Shown: piece after piece, positions 32,440 through 42,937 of the stretch
Position numbering within the stretch: position 1 is the stretch's first letter
How the letters are laid out: each line of letters begins with the position of its first letter
Source of the DNA: Apodemus sylvaticus
Lineage: Eukaryota > Chordata > Mammalia > Rodentia > Muridae
Assembly (NCBI RefSeq): GCF_947179515.1
Contig: NC_067492.1
Coordinates: 12,793,513-12,857,512 of the forward strand
Direction: 5' to 3'
Length of the DNA stretch: 64,000 bases
The notes under the pieces: model-generated
The model's database searches: none
Seen by the model: the letters and a program-made list of their open reading frames with translations, nothing else
What the model was told of the DNA's origin: nothing
Made by a program: the position numbers and the translations under genes

Positions 32440-32640
32440 AAGGAGCTAATGGGTACAGAGTGCTTTCTGTGTGCTAAGCCTGACCTGATGACATCACCTG
32501 ATCTTCTTCCACAGTGTGATGTCATGCAAGCAGAAGTGTTTATCAGGCTTATTAGGAAGCAAGACATGGAGAGAGTCAGACCACCCAGGGTTATAACTGC
32601 TAGTGAAGGGCAAAGCTAGAACTAGAGCTCACGAAGTCTC
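32440..32640 (+). mobile_element. MIR SINE, sense
   Basis: AGTGCTTTCTGTGTGCTAAG, CATGGAGAGAGTCAGACCAC, AGTGAAGGGCAAAGCTAGAA and CTAGAGCTC follow the MIR order. Confidence 0.65.
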
Positions 32641-32837
32641 ACAGAATCCACTCATCCCCCAAAGGATTGGTTGGAGGAAGGAAGTGGGTGGCAGATAAAA
32701 AGATCATCACAGGCCGTACCCACCAAGGACGTGGCATCTGAAGAGAGATTTTTATTCAGACAAATAGAGCCTCTGGGGCCAGGGAGTAACTCTGAACCGG
32801 CCACTCATCTTTTTTAACAAAGTCATAGAGGCTAAGG

Positions 32838-33140
32838 GAGGTGGGCTGGTTAGTAATGTGCTTGCTGTGCAAGACTGAAAACTCGAGTTCAGTTCCCGGA
32901 GCCCATGTCGGAAACTATCTCAGGGCTGAGGAGGAGGAGCCAGGAGGATCCCTAAGGCTTGCTCGCCAGCCTTTCTAGCTGATTGGTGATCTCCAGGCTC
33001 AGTGAGATACCCTAAAAAGTAAGGTGAAGAGTAATTGAGGAGGACATAAGGTACCTCTGTCGGGCCTCCGCCGGCATGCACATAGGTGTGGACACATGCA
33101 TACACATTTGCACAAGACACACGCGCACGCGCACACCCTG
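32838..33140 (+). mobile_element. B4-type composite SINE, sense
   Basis: TGTGCTTGCTGTGCAAGACT, CTCGAGTTCAGTTCCCGGAG, GAGGAGCCAGGAGGATCCCT, CTCCAGGCTCAGTGAGATAC and a CACACGCGCACGCGCACACC tail. Confidence 0.75.
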
Positions 33141-33958
33141 AGTCTGGAATTCACATGGCTTCTGATATCTGTAGGATTCCCCTCCTGTTGTCCAACTCTA
33201 TTAGCAGAAAACATGTCTTTGCCAACAAGGAAGACAGTTTGCCTTGGGAGTTAGATTTCCTGAGTTTGTGAGATCCAGTATTTAGACAACCGAGTCCCAT
33301 CTGTACCTCAGACCTGATCTGGATGAAGGCAAACAGATATGTCTGCTGATGAGTTGGGCATGGTCCTTTCTGTTGACTACATCTCCCATCCATCCCTGGG
33401 GCTGTGCAGCAAGCAACCGAGAGAGCCAGCAGGGGCCAGCTGACAGGAACCAGGAACCAACACTGTTGAGACCCTGACAGATGAACTGGAGGGACTTAGG
33501 AGGTACACAGAGGACACGGGAAGGGATGGTCTACAGCAGTGGCTTCTGGCAGACCCAGGTAATCAAGTGATTGCTTTTGAGGATATTTCTGGACATAAAT
33601 TTTATTGCATTTGTTGGATCACAGTGAAAAGTGCTTTGGACATTTTTTTTTTTTTTAAGGTAGAGTGAATGATTCTTACAACTCATTGTTCCCACTGGCT
33701 CCTAACATCACTGTTTATACTTACAGCTTGGTCGGCAGGGTTGGATGAGACTGGTCGACCTTACCCACTGCTGGTTGGGTAATGGCTAATTCAGGATGCT
33801 GCAGGAGCCCTTGTCCTTCCATGGAATATTGAATATGGTCTGCTAGGGCATGGTTCTTCTTGGGGACATTGAGCAAAGGGTCACATTTGGCAGTATAGGT
33901 TGTGATAGTTTTATTTAGCGTGGTGTAAACTGGAATCACCTGGGGAAAGAAGTTAATG
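33141..33958. other. Unassigned intronic sequence
   Basis: No named repeat apart from a poly-T run at 33,643-33,656. Confidence 0.35.
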
Positions 33959-33959
33959 A

Positions 33960-34320
33960 AGAATTATGTAGATCAGGCTGGCCTGGAGGCCTGTCTGGGC
34001 AGGAGTTAGGGGCGTACTCTTGATGGTACGAAGACCCAGCCCACTGTGGGTGGTGTCATTGCCTGTCCATGAGGTCCTGAATTATTCAGGAGTGGGGGAA
34101 GCTAGACAAACACAAGCAGGCAAGGATTCACAGGTTTATTCCCTCTCCACTCTTGACTGTGGAATGATGCTTTAAGCTCCTGGCTTGACTTCACAATAAT
34201 GGGCTGTGACCTGGAATTGTCAGCCACAAGCCCTTTCTCCCCTAAGCTGCTTTCAGTCAGATATCTAGAACCCTGGTGTGCAGTGGTTTGGGAAACTCTT
34301 GTAGGGTTAATGAGTGAGCA
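33960..34320 (+). mobile_element. ERVL-class LTR, sense (related to family A)
   Basis: GAAGACCCAGCCCACTGTGG, GTGGGGGAAGCTAGACAAAC, CAAGCAGGCAAG, CTCCACTCTTGACTGTGGAA, CTCCTGGCTTGACTTC and GGGCTGTGACCTGGAATTGT appear in the usual order of this rodent repeat. Confidence 0.55.
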
Positions 34321-34394
34321 GCTATTTAGCCTCCCCATTCTAAGCTTATTTAAATTTCAGAATCAAGAGAGGTGCTAGGGCCTATACACACATC

Positions 34395-34515
34395 CCCAAG
34401 GAGGGGAGGGAGGCACAGAGAGGTATACAAAAGTTTCCAAGGCTCACACAGCAAGTAGCTTTAATGAAATGCCAGGGCTGCCAGGATCCAAAGCTCAAGC
34501 TTCCTTTCCCACCTC
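34395..34515 (+). mobile_element. MIR SINE fragment, sense
   Basis: GGCACAGAGAGGTATACAAA, CCAAGGCTCACACAGCAAGT and AGGATCCAAAGCTCAAGC match the conserved MIR core order. Confidence 0.68.
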
Positions 34516-35160
34516 ATCCCTGGTTTTCAGAGGCTAGCACCCCTACACGTGGGAAAAGCCTGCTCTTGTATTATCGTGACATGTTAACAACAGGACCTGC
34601 AGTTCAGCACCCTCCTCGCAGGCCCCCAGGTGTGCCTGCAGGTGTGTTTTCCACCCCAGCCCCTGCGTGAGCTGCCACTGTCATCTTCCTCGCAGGGGAG
34701 GGGAGGCGGAGTTAGGGATTCTGGTAGAAGGCTTCAAGATCAGGACTTCATATTTCCCGTGAAGACAAGATAGTTTCCTTGAGTTTGCATGGAAATGCTC
34801 TCTTCTGTTTGGTGCCTGGTTTATCCAAGAAGTTGTCCTCTTGATAGCTACCCTGCCCATCCTGCTACCTTGTGCCTGTTACCAGGGATGTGGTCCAGCC
34901 TGCCTGTTGGATAACAGAACCCCGACTTTCTGTGGAAGTTTGCCCTGTGTTTGCATGTTATAAAGGGACCATAGTTTCCAGATTTATAGGAATGGGACAG
35001 TATTGCAAATGAGGTTTAGTGACAAACTGGAGATGACCATCCATATGCAGTCAGGACTCACATTCACACTGTGTTAAAAACACATATGCATGAGAGTAAA
35101 ATTCCAAACCACTTCCTTCACATCTCAAAATAAATATCATGCTGGGTATAGGATATGCAG
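34516..35160. other. Unassigned intronic sequence
   Basis: No repeat recognised. Contains a GGGGAGGGGAGG run near 34,697. Confidence 0.35.
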
Positions 35161-35390
35161 TGAGAGATTATTTCTTTTTTTTTCTTTTTTTTTGTTAAAG
35201 TATTGACATTTTTTTTAAGATTTATTTATTATATGTGAGTACACTGTAGTTATCTTCAGACAGACCAGATCTCATTACGGATGGTTGTGAGCCACCATGT
35301 GGTTGCTGGGAATTGAACTCAGGACCTTTGGAAGAACAGTCAGTGCTCTTAACCGCTGAGCCATCTCTCCAGCCTGAGAGATTATTTCTT
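35161..35390 (-). mobile_element. B2 SINE, antisense, with 15-bp target duplication
   Basis: GAGAGATTATTTCTT stands on both sides (about 35,161 and 35,376). Between them a reversed B2: long T head, AGTACACTGTAGTTATCTTC, CTCATTACGGATGGTTGTGA, ATTGAACTCAGGACCTTTGG, GAGCCATCTCTCCAGCC. Confidence 0.95.
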
Positions 35391-35405
35391 ATATTTAGTG
35401 AAACT

Positions 35406-35477
35406 GGAAATTAGCATGTTCAGAGTCCTCCCAGATGACGTGGAAATTAGTGTGTTCAGAGTCCTCCCTGATGACGT
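35406..35477. repeat. 36-bp tandem duplication with TGACGT
   Basis: Two adjacent 36-bp units starting GGAAATTAG at 35,406 and 35,442, with three substitutions between them. Each ends in GATGACGTGG, so the CRE-like TGACGT is present twice. Confidence 0.95.
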
Positions 35478-35505
35478 GGCTCGTTAACAAACCTTCAAAC
35501 ATCGG

Positions 35506-35832
35506 GCCTGGAGAGACACCTAACAGGTCACAAGTGTGCACGGCTCTTCCAGAGGACCCGAGTTCCATTGCCAGCATCCACAGTGGGGAACTCACCATGG
35601 ATATCTCCTTCTTACATCCCAAGAGTCTTTTCCTAGGACTGAATTACTCGATCCAAATGCATGGTTACAGCCTAGCAAATGCAGCCATACAATGACCAGA
35701 GAGTCTGACCTGATCAAATAAACCGTCTCCAGGATACCCTCATCTGGTTTCCACAGACTCCTAACTCACTTTCATGTACATACATACATATACACATACA
35801 CAGACACACACACACAGACAGACACACACACA
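35506..35832 (+). mobile_element. B3 SINE, sense, split by an unnamed element; (CA)n tail
   Basis: Left part: GGCCTGGAGAGACACCTAAC, CTCTTCCAGAGGACCCGAGT, GCCAGCATCCACAGTGGGGA. Right part from about 35,728: ACCCTCATCTGGTTTCCACA, then CATACACAGACACACACACA. About 118 bp of foreign sequence separates them. Confidence 0.7.
35610..35727 (+). mobile_element. Unnamed short repeat, copy 1
   Basis: Interrupts the B3. Contains TTTTCCTAGGACTGAATTAC, CAAATGCATGGTTACAGCCT and GATCAAATAAA. A similar sequence occurs at 36,485-36,610. I do not recognise the family. Confidence 0.45.
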
Positions 35833-35868
35833 AAAAAAATTCTTGCTCTCTTCCTTCTTCCACCTTCT

Positions 35869-35921
35869 CTCCTCCCTCCCTCCCTCCCTCCCTCCCTCCC
35901 TCCCTCCCTCCCTCCCTCCCC
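35869..35921. repeat. (CTCC)n microsatellite
   Basis: Thirteen or so uninterrupted CCCT units. Confidence 0.97.
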
Positions 35922-36000
35922 TCACACCAGGGCCTGTCTCTGAGGTGTCAATGAGGTCTTCCTCTGGTACATCTGCATCCTTGTAGTCCTTGTGGACTGC

Positions 36001-36257
36001 TTTCTTTTCTTTTCTTTTCTTTTCTTTTCTTTTCTTTTCTTTTCTTTTCTTTTCTTTTCTTTTCTTTTCTTTTCTTTTCTTTTCTTAGATTTATTATTAT
36101 ATGTGAGTACACTGTAGCTGTCTTCAGACACTCCAGAAGAGGGCATCAGATCTCATTACCGATGGTTGTGAGCCACCATGCGGTTGCTGGGATTTGAACT
36201 TAGGACCTTAGGAAGAGCAGTTGGTGCTCTTAACCACTGAGCCATCTCCAGCCCCTG
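36001..36257 (-). mobile_element. B2 SINE, antisense, with expanded (TTTTC)n tail
   Basis: Reversed B2 at 36,087-36,257 (AGTACACTGTAGCTGTCTTC, CAGAAGAGGGCATCAGATCT, TTGAACTTAGGACC, GAGCCATCTCCAGCCCC). Its A-tail has become about 17 copies of TTTTC at 36,001-36,086. TGGACT-type sequence on both sides suggests the target duplication. Confidence 0.92.
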
Positions 36258-36384
36258 GACTTCTTTTTGACTAGTCAGTTCTATTTCTATTCATTTCACA
36301 TTTAATAATCTGTTATATGCAGCTGTAGTTCTGCAGTTTTTGAGCTTCTGAAGTTTGATGGATGTATGGGAAGCCTCAGGGACT

Positions 36385-36411
36385 CACAGGTCTGTGTGTG
36401 TGTGTGTGTGT
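36385..36411. repeat. (TG)n microsatellite
   Basis: Uninterrupted TG dinucleotides. Confidence 0.9.
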
Positions 36412-36484
36412 ATACACATCAATACCACAGTGAACACTCACACCCCTGTGCACACCCTCAGTGTCATTCTTATTGTTAGGGTTT

Positions 36485-36615
36485 CTCTCTAGGCTTGTGT
36501 TACTTAACCTAAATGCATGGGTATCACTTAGGGAATGAAGCCATAGGAAAGCCAGAGGGGCTGTACCAACTGTTAATGCTACGTGTTCCCTTTATTAATC
36601 AAATAAATGGCGGAA
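36485..36615 (+). mobile_element. Unnamed short repeat, copy 2
   Basis: TTCTCTCTAGGCTTGTGTTA, TAAATGCATGGGTATCACTT, GAATGAAGCCATAGGAAAGC and AATCAAATAAA line up with copy 1 at 35.61 kb at clearly more than chance identity. Confidence 0.45.
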
Positions 36616-37254
36616 GGACATTCAGCAACTAGCTGTCTGTTACGATATGACTTGGGTGCTCCACAAAGCACCCTGGTGTCGGAATCATTTAACGACACCC
36701 ATAAGGCTCCTGGGGAAAGGACAGGCAGGGCACAGTATTTTTTATTTTTTATTTTTTGCTAGTAACACGGTAAAGCAAGGAGTGCACTTCTACTCATAGT
36801 AAGACTTAAAAGGGACTGAGTGCTGCCCTGCGGACCTCAGAATGAGCTTCTAGTTCATTCTATGCATTCTGTATACACCTCCTAGTCAGCCACAAAGACA
36901 AATCTGACCATGAGGTAACAGTCATTGGTTGGCTGCTGGGTCTCCGGGTGATTTTGCAATCTGGAGTGTTAAACTGAGTTTTCTATTTGATGAGGTGTTG
37001 AGTCTCAGTCCCCAAGTAGAATCCCACTGGCCTTTTCCCAGGGCAGTAGTGGGGCTGTGGCAGGACAATAGTTGTGACATTCCCTTTTGCTGTCCTTGAT
37101 TATGTTCACTGTACACACTTTCGGGTCTCATGGGAACAATGCCACGAAGTATGTGAATTGCTTTGATGTGTTTCCCCTCAGACTTCTCTTCCTTCTTCCC
37201 TTTGCTCCCCTCCCCCCAGTCATCTTGGTTCCTTGATGTTGTAAACACACGTAC
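36616..37254. other. Unassigned intronic sequence
   Basis: No named repeat or exon. A poly-A/T patch lies at 36,739-36,757. Confidence 0.35.
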
Positions 37255-37612
37255 TAGTACTAGTTGTCTGTCTTGTTGCCCTGATAAATACCCCGGAAAA
37301 AGCACTTGAAGGGAGGAGGCTTATATTTTGGCTCCTTGTTCAAGGATATAGTCCGCCTCAGCAGGGAAGTTCTGGAGCTTGGGTGAGCTGGTCACACAGC
37401 ATCTGGAGCAGGAAGCAGAGGAGGGGGACTGGGACGGGGAGGGGGAGGGGGAGGGGAGGGGAGAGAGAGAGGGACAGAGAGGGGTAGATGCATGTGCTCA
37501 GCTCTCTTTTTCCTTTCATTCAGTCTGGGACCCCAGCCTGGGGGATGGTGCCACCCTCAGTTGATATAGGCACTCCCCTGCCAGTTAATAATCTAGCAGA
37601 CATGACCAGATG
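37255..37612 (-). mobile_element. MaLR-type LTR, antisense, with a G-rich tract
   Basis: GATAAATACCCCGGAAAAAG, GGCTTATATTTTGGCTCCTT, GAGCTGGTCACACAGCATCT, then after the G tract CATTCAGTCTGGGACCCCAG and GATGGTGCCACC, in the order seen in the 20.66-kb LTR. The tract at 37,422-37,461 has at least six G runs. Confidence 0.55.
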
Positions 37613-37614
37613 TA

Positions 37615-38000
37615 CTATATGCGTGCATGCTTGCGTGTATGTGTGCATGTTTGTGTGTGTATGTGTATGTATGTGTATACATGTTTATATGTATGTGTGC
37701 ATGTGTATGTGTGTGTATGTATGTATGTGTGTAAAAACCAGGAATCCACAAATGAGAGAAAACATAGAATACCCTTTCCTGAGTCTGACATAACCTTGTT
37801 TATTTGATAACCTCTAGTTCCATCTGCGTTCTTACAAATGACATAACTTTGTTCTTTTTTATGGCTGAGTGTGTGTGTGTGTGTGCGCACGCGTGCACAC
37901 TTATGCATGCTCGTGTATATGTATGTGTATATGTCTCTCTGTGTACGTGTGTGTGCATGTGTATACATGTGTGGTATGTCTGTGCATATGTCTATGAACA
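37615..38000. repeat. Two TG-rich tracts flanking an antisense L1 scrap
   Basis: TG/TATG-rich at 37,615-37,735 and 37,868-38,000. Between them CACAAATGAGAGAAAACATA and CCTCTAGTTCCATCTGCGTT, then TTGTTCTTTTTTATGGCTGA, read as a reversed L1 ORF2 end. Confidence 0.7.
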
Positions 38001-38029
38001 TCAATGCATATGTACGCACACCTGTGTGC

Positions 38030-38250
38030 ATGCACATGTGGAGGGCAGAGTGGGTGTCTTCTCTGAACCTGGAACTCACGGACTCAGTTACTCTGGCAGC
38101 CAGTGAGCTCTAGGAATCTCTTGTCTTCTTTTCCCCAAAGCTGGAGTCATAAGTACATTCTGCTGGGTCTTACTTTTAAATGCTGGTCCTGGGGTATCAG
38201 ACTCATACTCTTGCACTTCTACAGCTTTACACACTGAACTCTTTCCAGCC
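38030..38250 (-). mobile_element. B4-type composite SINE, antisense
   Basis: CATGTGGAGGGCAGAGTGGG, CTGAACCTGGAACTCACGGA, GCCAGTGAGCTCTAGGAATC, ending CACACTGAACTCTTTCCAGC CC. Confidence 0.6.
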
Positions 38251-39043
38251 CTCACCTGGAGAGTCCTGATGCCACACCCGTGCCCCTGGATGACAGCCCT
38301 CCGCCTGTGTGAGGGGCCAGAGCAGCCGTGTTTCCCAAGCTCTCTGGGGCTTTCCTCTTGCACGGATCTGGCTGTGTAGTTACAAATCGGTATATTTTTT
38401 TGTACACACACACACACACACACACACATTCTGCCAAAGGTGAGAAAGGGACCCTGATTCCAGCCTTGGGGCTGTGTGCTCTGAGGAACAGTGCCATGCC
38501 CTGCAGAGATGGGGGAAGCCAACCGCGGGCAGCATCCTGTGGTGGTCCATTTGATGCTGTTACCTTGGCCAGGGCATTTAAACTGATCAAACTGGAAGGT
38601 AACTTCTAGGACTCATGAATGAGGACCATCTTGTCTACGGGTTTCCACACTTTTGTTGTCTAAAATCATTTTATTCTAGCCCCAAGTGGTACTATTAGGC
38701 AGAACCACCAAGTTTCTACCTAGTGTGTGAGGTGGCTCAGGGGCATGGAGTCGGCCATGGGGAATGCAGAGGCTCCTGTGCACGGAGGTGAGGGAGCTCC
38801 TGCTACACGCACCGAGGCATCCTCAGAACAAAAGCTGGGATACGCTGCTTGCCTTCAGACCTCCATGTCATGGTTAGGAAGGAGTGAAGCCCAGGCCTGA
38901 TTCACCTGATTCATCTGTCCCTGCTACATCACAAAAAGCCTCTCTTCTGCCTTGCTCTGGTGAGATTCTGATTGTCCAGACTTGGCCCAAGGGGCAGGAA
39001 GGGTGTGGCTCCAGATCTGCCTCCCCACTAGGCTCTGTATTTA
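38251..39043. other. Unassigned intronic sequence with a (CA)n
   Basis: CA dinucleotides at 38,404-38,428. Otherwise no repeat recognised. Confidence 0.4.
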
Positions 39044-39410
39044 TCTTCATCAATGTTTCTATTCCTGCACAAACATCATGACCAAGAAGCAAGCTGGGAA
39101 GGAAAGTATTTATTCAGCTTACACTTGCACATTGCTGTTCATCGCCAAAGGAAGTCAGGACTGGAACTCAAGCAGGTCAGGAAGCAGGAGCTGATGCGGA
39201 GGCCATGGAGGGATGTTCCTTACTGGCTTGCTTCCCCTGGCTTGCTCAGCCTGCTCACTTATAGAACCCAAGACTACCAGCCCAGGGATGGCACCACCCA
39301 CAATGGGCCCAGCCCCCTTGAGAAAATGCCTTACAGCTGGATCTCATGGAGGCATTTCTTTAGGGGAGCCTGTGTCAAGGTGACACACAGAACCAGCCAG
39401 GACAGTGTTG
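39044..39410 (-). mobile_element. ERVL/MaLR-class LTR (family A), antisense
   Basis: Near full-length reverse copy: AACATCATGACCAAGAAGCA, AAGTATTTATTCAGCTTACA, GAGCTGATGCGGAGGCCATG, CAGCCCAGGGATGGCACCAC, AAAATGCCTTACAGCTGGAT and GTGTCAAGGTGACACACAGA, mirroring the sense copy at 6.15 kb. Confidence 0.75.
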
Positions 39411-39942
39411 TTGCCGTCTCCCCCTTTCCAGTTGCTCCCTTACTGCACCCCATTCCGTACATTTTCTGCGCACCGTGTAGCGTTTCCCACTGCTCGCTCT
39501 TTACCCGGGCACACGTGCATGGTTTCCTTTAGAGCTGCCCATCATGTCTGGATAGGTCGTATAATTTTGGTTAAACGGTCCAGGCTCAGTTGAGAATTCT
39601 CCCCATTGCATTTGATCCCCCAACTAAGCACTAGCCCAGGCTCCAGACAGGAGAGTCAAAGCTCAGGAGGGGCATGGATGGGCTTGTTCTGACCCGGATT
39701 CAGGCTCAGGTGGATTTGTTTCCAAGTAGGAGCCCTTAATTGCTCACTTTGAGAGGATCTGACTTCACGGGACTTCTAGGTTCCCAACTCATGATTTCCT
39801 GAAGGTGTGGAGGGGGAAAATTCGATTTGTACAAAACATTTGATGCTCTTAGGACAGTCTATAGACACGCTGCTGCTGCAGGGCAGCCAGTAGGTGGAAC
39901 TGATCTGTGCTTTTTAAAATGATTTTATTATTGGTGCGTGAC
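39411..39942. other. Unassigned intronic sequence
   Basis: No repeat recognised. Confidence 0.35.
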
Positions 39943-39945
39943 TGT

Positions 39946-40019
<74 letters not shown>
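39943..40019. repeat. Compound (TG)n(AG)n microsatellite
   Basis: TG at 39,943-39,970 passes directly into AG at 39,971-40,019. Confidence 0.98.
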
Positions 40020-40022
<3 letters not shown>

Positions 40023-40149
40023 TTATATTCTGGTTAATCATTCCTTATCTTTTCCTGTAAAGCAAGCATGTGTTTGCATTCAATATGGCTGGCTTAATTC
40101 TGTATTTGAATTTTTTAGCATAGTGTATCAGTGAAAGGTTTATTGCCTT

Positions 40150-40530
40150 AAGACAATGGCAGATGATCATTTCTTATGATTTGTTATGGGCTGACGGGTT
40201 TCTCTCATGTCTCAATCTGGACTTACTCAGGCAACAAGGACGGATGGTTCTGTAGCATACCATCCAGGTTGTTGGTTGGGACTTCTGTGTGCTCTGGTAT
40301 GCTAGGATGGCATCTGACAGTGGTGGTCTTAGGTCAGCAAGAGGATTTAGGAGCAGAAGCTGCCACAGGCCTGGCTCTGTCCCAGTTTTGACACCGGTGG
40401 TATGACACGACTCTCACCACATTCTGTTTGTTAGGGCAAGTGACAAGAGTGGTCTGTATTCAAGGGCCGGAAAGTACAGTCCATCCCCTGGTGGGAAGAG
40501 ATTCGAAATGAAATCACCTAGGGGTGTAGG
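40150..40530. mobile_element. Ancient eutherian repeat, class unknown (possible)
   Basis: GAGCAGAAGCTGCCACAGGC, TGACACGACTCTCACCACAT, TCTGTTTGTTAGGGCAAGTG and ACAAGAGTGGTCTGTATTCA recall an old mammalian interspersed repeat that I cannot name with confidence. Confidence 0.3.
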
Positions 40531-40580
40531 TGTCCAAAGGTATGGTTCACCATGAAGAACATAGTGTTTCATTTGATAGG

Positions 40581-40703
40581 TGTATGCGTGTGTGTATGTG
40601 TGTGTGTGTGTGTGTGTTTGGTGTGAGATAAGTGGGATTTGGGGGAAGACAGAAAGAGACAGCGGCACAGAGACAGAGGACACAGACAGAGAGAGACACA
40701 GAG
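40581..40703. repeat. (TG)n followed by a GACA/GAGA-rich tract
   Basis: TG run to about 40,617, then GACAGAAAGAGACAGCGGCA and CAGACAGAGAGAGACACAGA. Confidence 0.85.
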
Positions 40704-40869
40704 TTGGGTGTGTTTGTTGAAATCACCTGGAATTAAAAGCATCAACCTTTCCCTCCACTGTGACTTGAGAGGCCTTTCCCCTCTTCTTTTATTGAGTCCT
40801 TGAAAGGCCCCTTACCAAGTCCCTCCATCCATGAGGGATCCGGATGGCCCCCTCCTGTGACTTACATCC

Positions 40870-41340
40870 CCCAATACTTTCAGGGATGTCCCCAGGCTTG
40901 CTTTCTTTCTCAGTTAATTTATTTTTCCTGCCCCTGGTGTTACACTCACGATGCTGGTGGCTTTTTACAATCGTGTTTAATTATGTAATTGGGGAAATGC
41001 CTTCCCGCTATGCTTTTTTAAAGACTTCTTGTCTATTTTTGTTTAAGTCTCCCAGTGGTTCCCGGAGAATCATTCTGTAGCACACTAGAAAAGGACTCAT
41101 TGGGATTCTGACTGTAATTGCATTATATTTATTGATCAATTTGTCGCAAACTGGCAGCATTAATACAGAAAGACTTTTCACCCAGAAGCACCATGGGATC
41201 ACCCCATTCATGTAAGCTTCAGAGAGATCACTGAGCAGAATCTTGTGGTTTACCCGATTAGTTTCCCAATATTTCCTGTGACTCTTCAGCTTTGCAGTAC
41301 AGGTCTTGTCATCAGAGAGAGGAGAATTATGTCTCTTTTC
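40870..41340 (-). mobile_element. Ancient L1 ORF2 region, antisense (probable)
   Basis: ATTGGGATTCTGACTGTAAT, TGCATTATATTTATTGATCA and ATTTGTCGCAAACTGG are the familiar reversed L1 ORF2 phrase (a strand meaning lies on the other strand). Edges uncertain. Confidence 0.5.
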
Positions 41341-41519
41341 CTGAACAATGGGGAGCCAACCTCTCCCTATTAAACCACCACAGGAGTTAAACACATTGCT
41401 CTGAAGATCTGCACACATCCTGGTTCTCTGATGGTTTAGCAGCTAAGGTTAGCAGTGCTCTCGTGGCCGGTTTGTGGTTTCTCTTTCCTTCCTTCAAGAA
41501 CATCATAGAATTGTTACTG

Positions 41520-42006
41520 TGTTTATGAGTGTGCGGGGTCTGTGAGCGTGGGAGTGCATGGTGTCTATGCGAGTGTGCATGACCTGTATGTGAGACTGTG
41601 TGTGTAAGGGTGTGAGAGTGTGAGTGTGCACGTGTGTGTATGAGTGCAGGGTGTATGTGTGTATATGTAAGGGTGAGAGAATATATTTGAATGTGTGTGT
41701 GAGTGTATGTGTGTGTATGCAACCTGGTGGGAGAGTATATTTGAATATGTGTGTGTGTGTGTATGTGTGAGTATATATGTGTGTGTATGCAACCTAGTGG
41801 AAGAGTGTTTTTGAATGTGTGTGTGTATGTGTGTGTGTATGTATGTGTGTGAGTATATGTATGTATGCAACCTGGTACACATGAGGAGGGAAGGGAAACC
41901 AGTTTGGGTCATGGCTGTCCCTTCTCTCTACATGGGTGCTAGAAATCAAATCCACATCCCAGGCTCTGGTGACAAACACTAACTGGCTGAGCCATCTCTC
42001 TGACTG
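41520..42006 (-). mobile_element. TG-rich VNTR joined to an antisense SINE
   Basis: TGTG/TGAG-rich DNA at 41,520-41,866 contains a higher-order unit ending in TGTATGCAACCT at 41,713-41,724, 41,783-41,794 and 41,861-41,872. The SINE end follows: CTCTCTACATGGGTGCTAGA, AATCAAATCCACATCCCAGG, GAGCCATCTCTCTGACTGCC. Confidence 0.75.
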
Positions 42007-42009
42007 CCT

Positions 42010-42645
42010 TTTTTTTTTTAATGTTTATTATTTGGCATCATTCTCAAATTTCTTCTGTCACCTTGCTTGTTCATTCTAGACCTCTCTATCATGGGGTAGT
42101 AAGTGGTCTTGGCTTTCATGCTGATTAGTCTCAGTCACAAGCCTGCTTCTGTGCCTGCAGTGTGGACCACAGGTATAACACATAGGAGAGGGCACGGGTG
42201 CCTGCCAAGGAAACTTTATTTTCCTAAACCAGCGTTGAGCCATAGCTAGGTGTACTCTGCCAGGCACAGATCACTTAACTTACTTGTGCTAGCCTGCCTA
42301 GGGATATTCATTCCATTTTAGGTCATAATGCACCACCTGCAGATGTTGTTCTTGAAAGTAAGTGTCCCAGCTGTGGCCCACGGGCCGCTCCTTCAGCTGA
42401 CTCATTTTCCATGCCCCCATCTTTGTGGGCGTTGCGAGCGAGACCCTCCAGGTTCATTTGGTGCACATCTGTCTAAGGATTCTCTGGGGGCGGGGATGGT
42501 TCCTTCTGTTGGAGAATCATAAATGAGGTTAAGTGTGCTCATGGCTGCCGGGTGTCTCTGCTTCTTTCGTTCTCAGAGTGTAGTGTAGGAGATGCTTTAT
42601 GTGCATGCACCAACCCATGGCCCATGGGAGCATATTTCTATGTTA
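42010..42645. other. Unassigned intronic sequence
   Basis: No named repeat recognised. Confidence 0.35.
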
Positions 42646-42647
42646 TA

Positions 42648-42649
<2 letters not shown>

Positions 42650-42678
<29 letters not shown>

Positions 42679-42680
42679 CA
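42650..42680. repeat. (TG)n microsatellite
   Basis: Uninterrupted TG dinucleotides. Confidence 0.95.
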
Positions 42681-42825
42681 TGTGTGGACTACAGAAGAGT
42701 TCACACTAATGTTTTGGACTCTAATTCCTATCAAAGAATCATCTTAACTCATCTGTAGCTTCATCTCCAGTGGGGAACCTGGCTTCCAGAGCCTACACTG
42801 TTCCAGTTATTTGTTCAAGCCTAAT

Positions 42826-42937
42826 ATGTGTGTACATATGTGTATGTATGCATATATATGCATATGTGTATGTATATATGTATGTATATATGCATATGTA
42901 TATATGTATACATGAGTATGTATGTATACATATGTAG
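42826..42937. repeat. (TATG/TATA)n tract
   Basis: TATGCATATATATGCATATG and similar partly palindromic units. Confidence 0.93.

Noticed and set aside
32139..32567. 142-codon minus-strand frame
   Set aside because: Runs through an MT-type LTR and a MIR, so it is a repeat shadow.
39053..39532. 159-codon open frame
   Set aside because: Covers an antisense LTR and flanking intron. No domain or codon signal.
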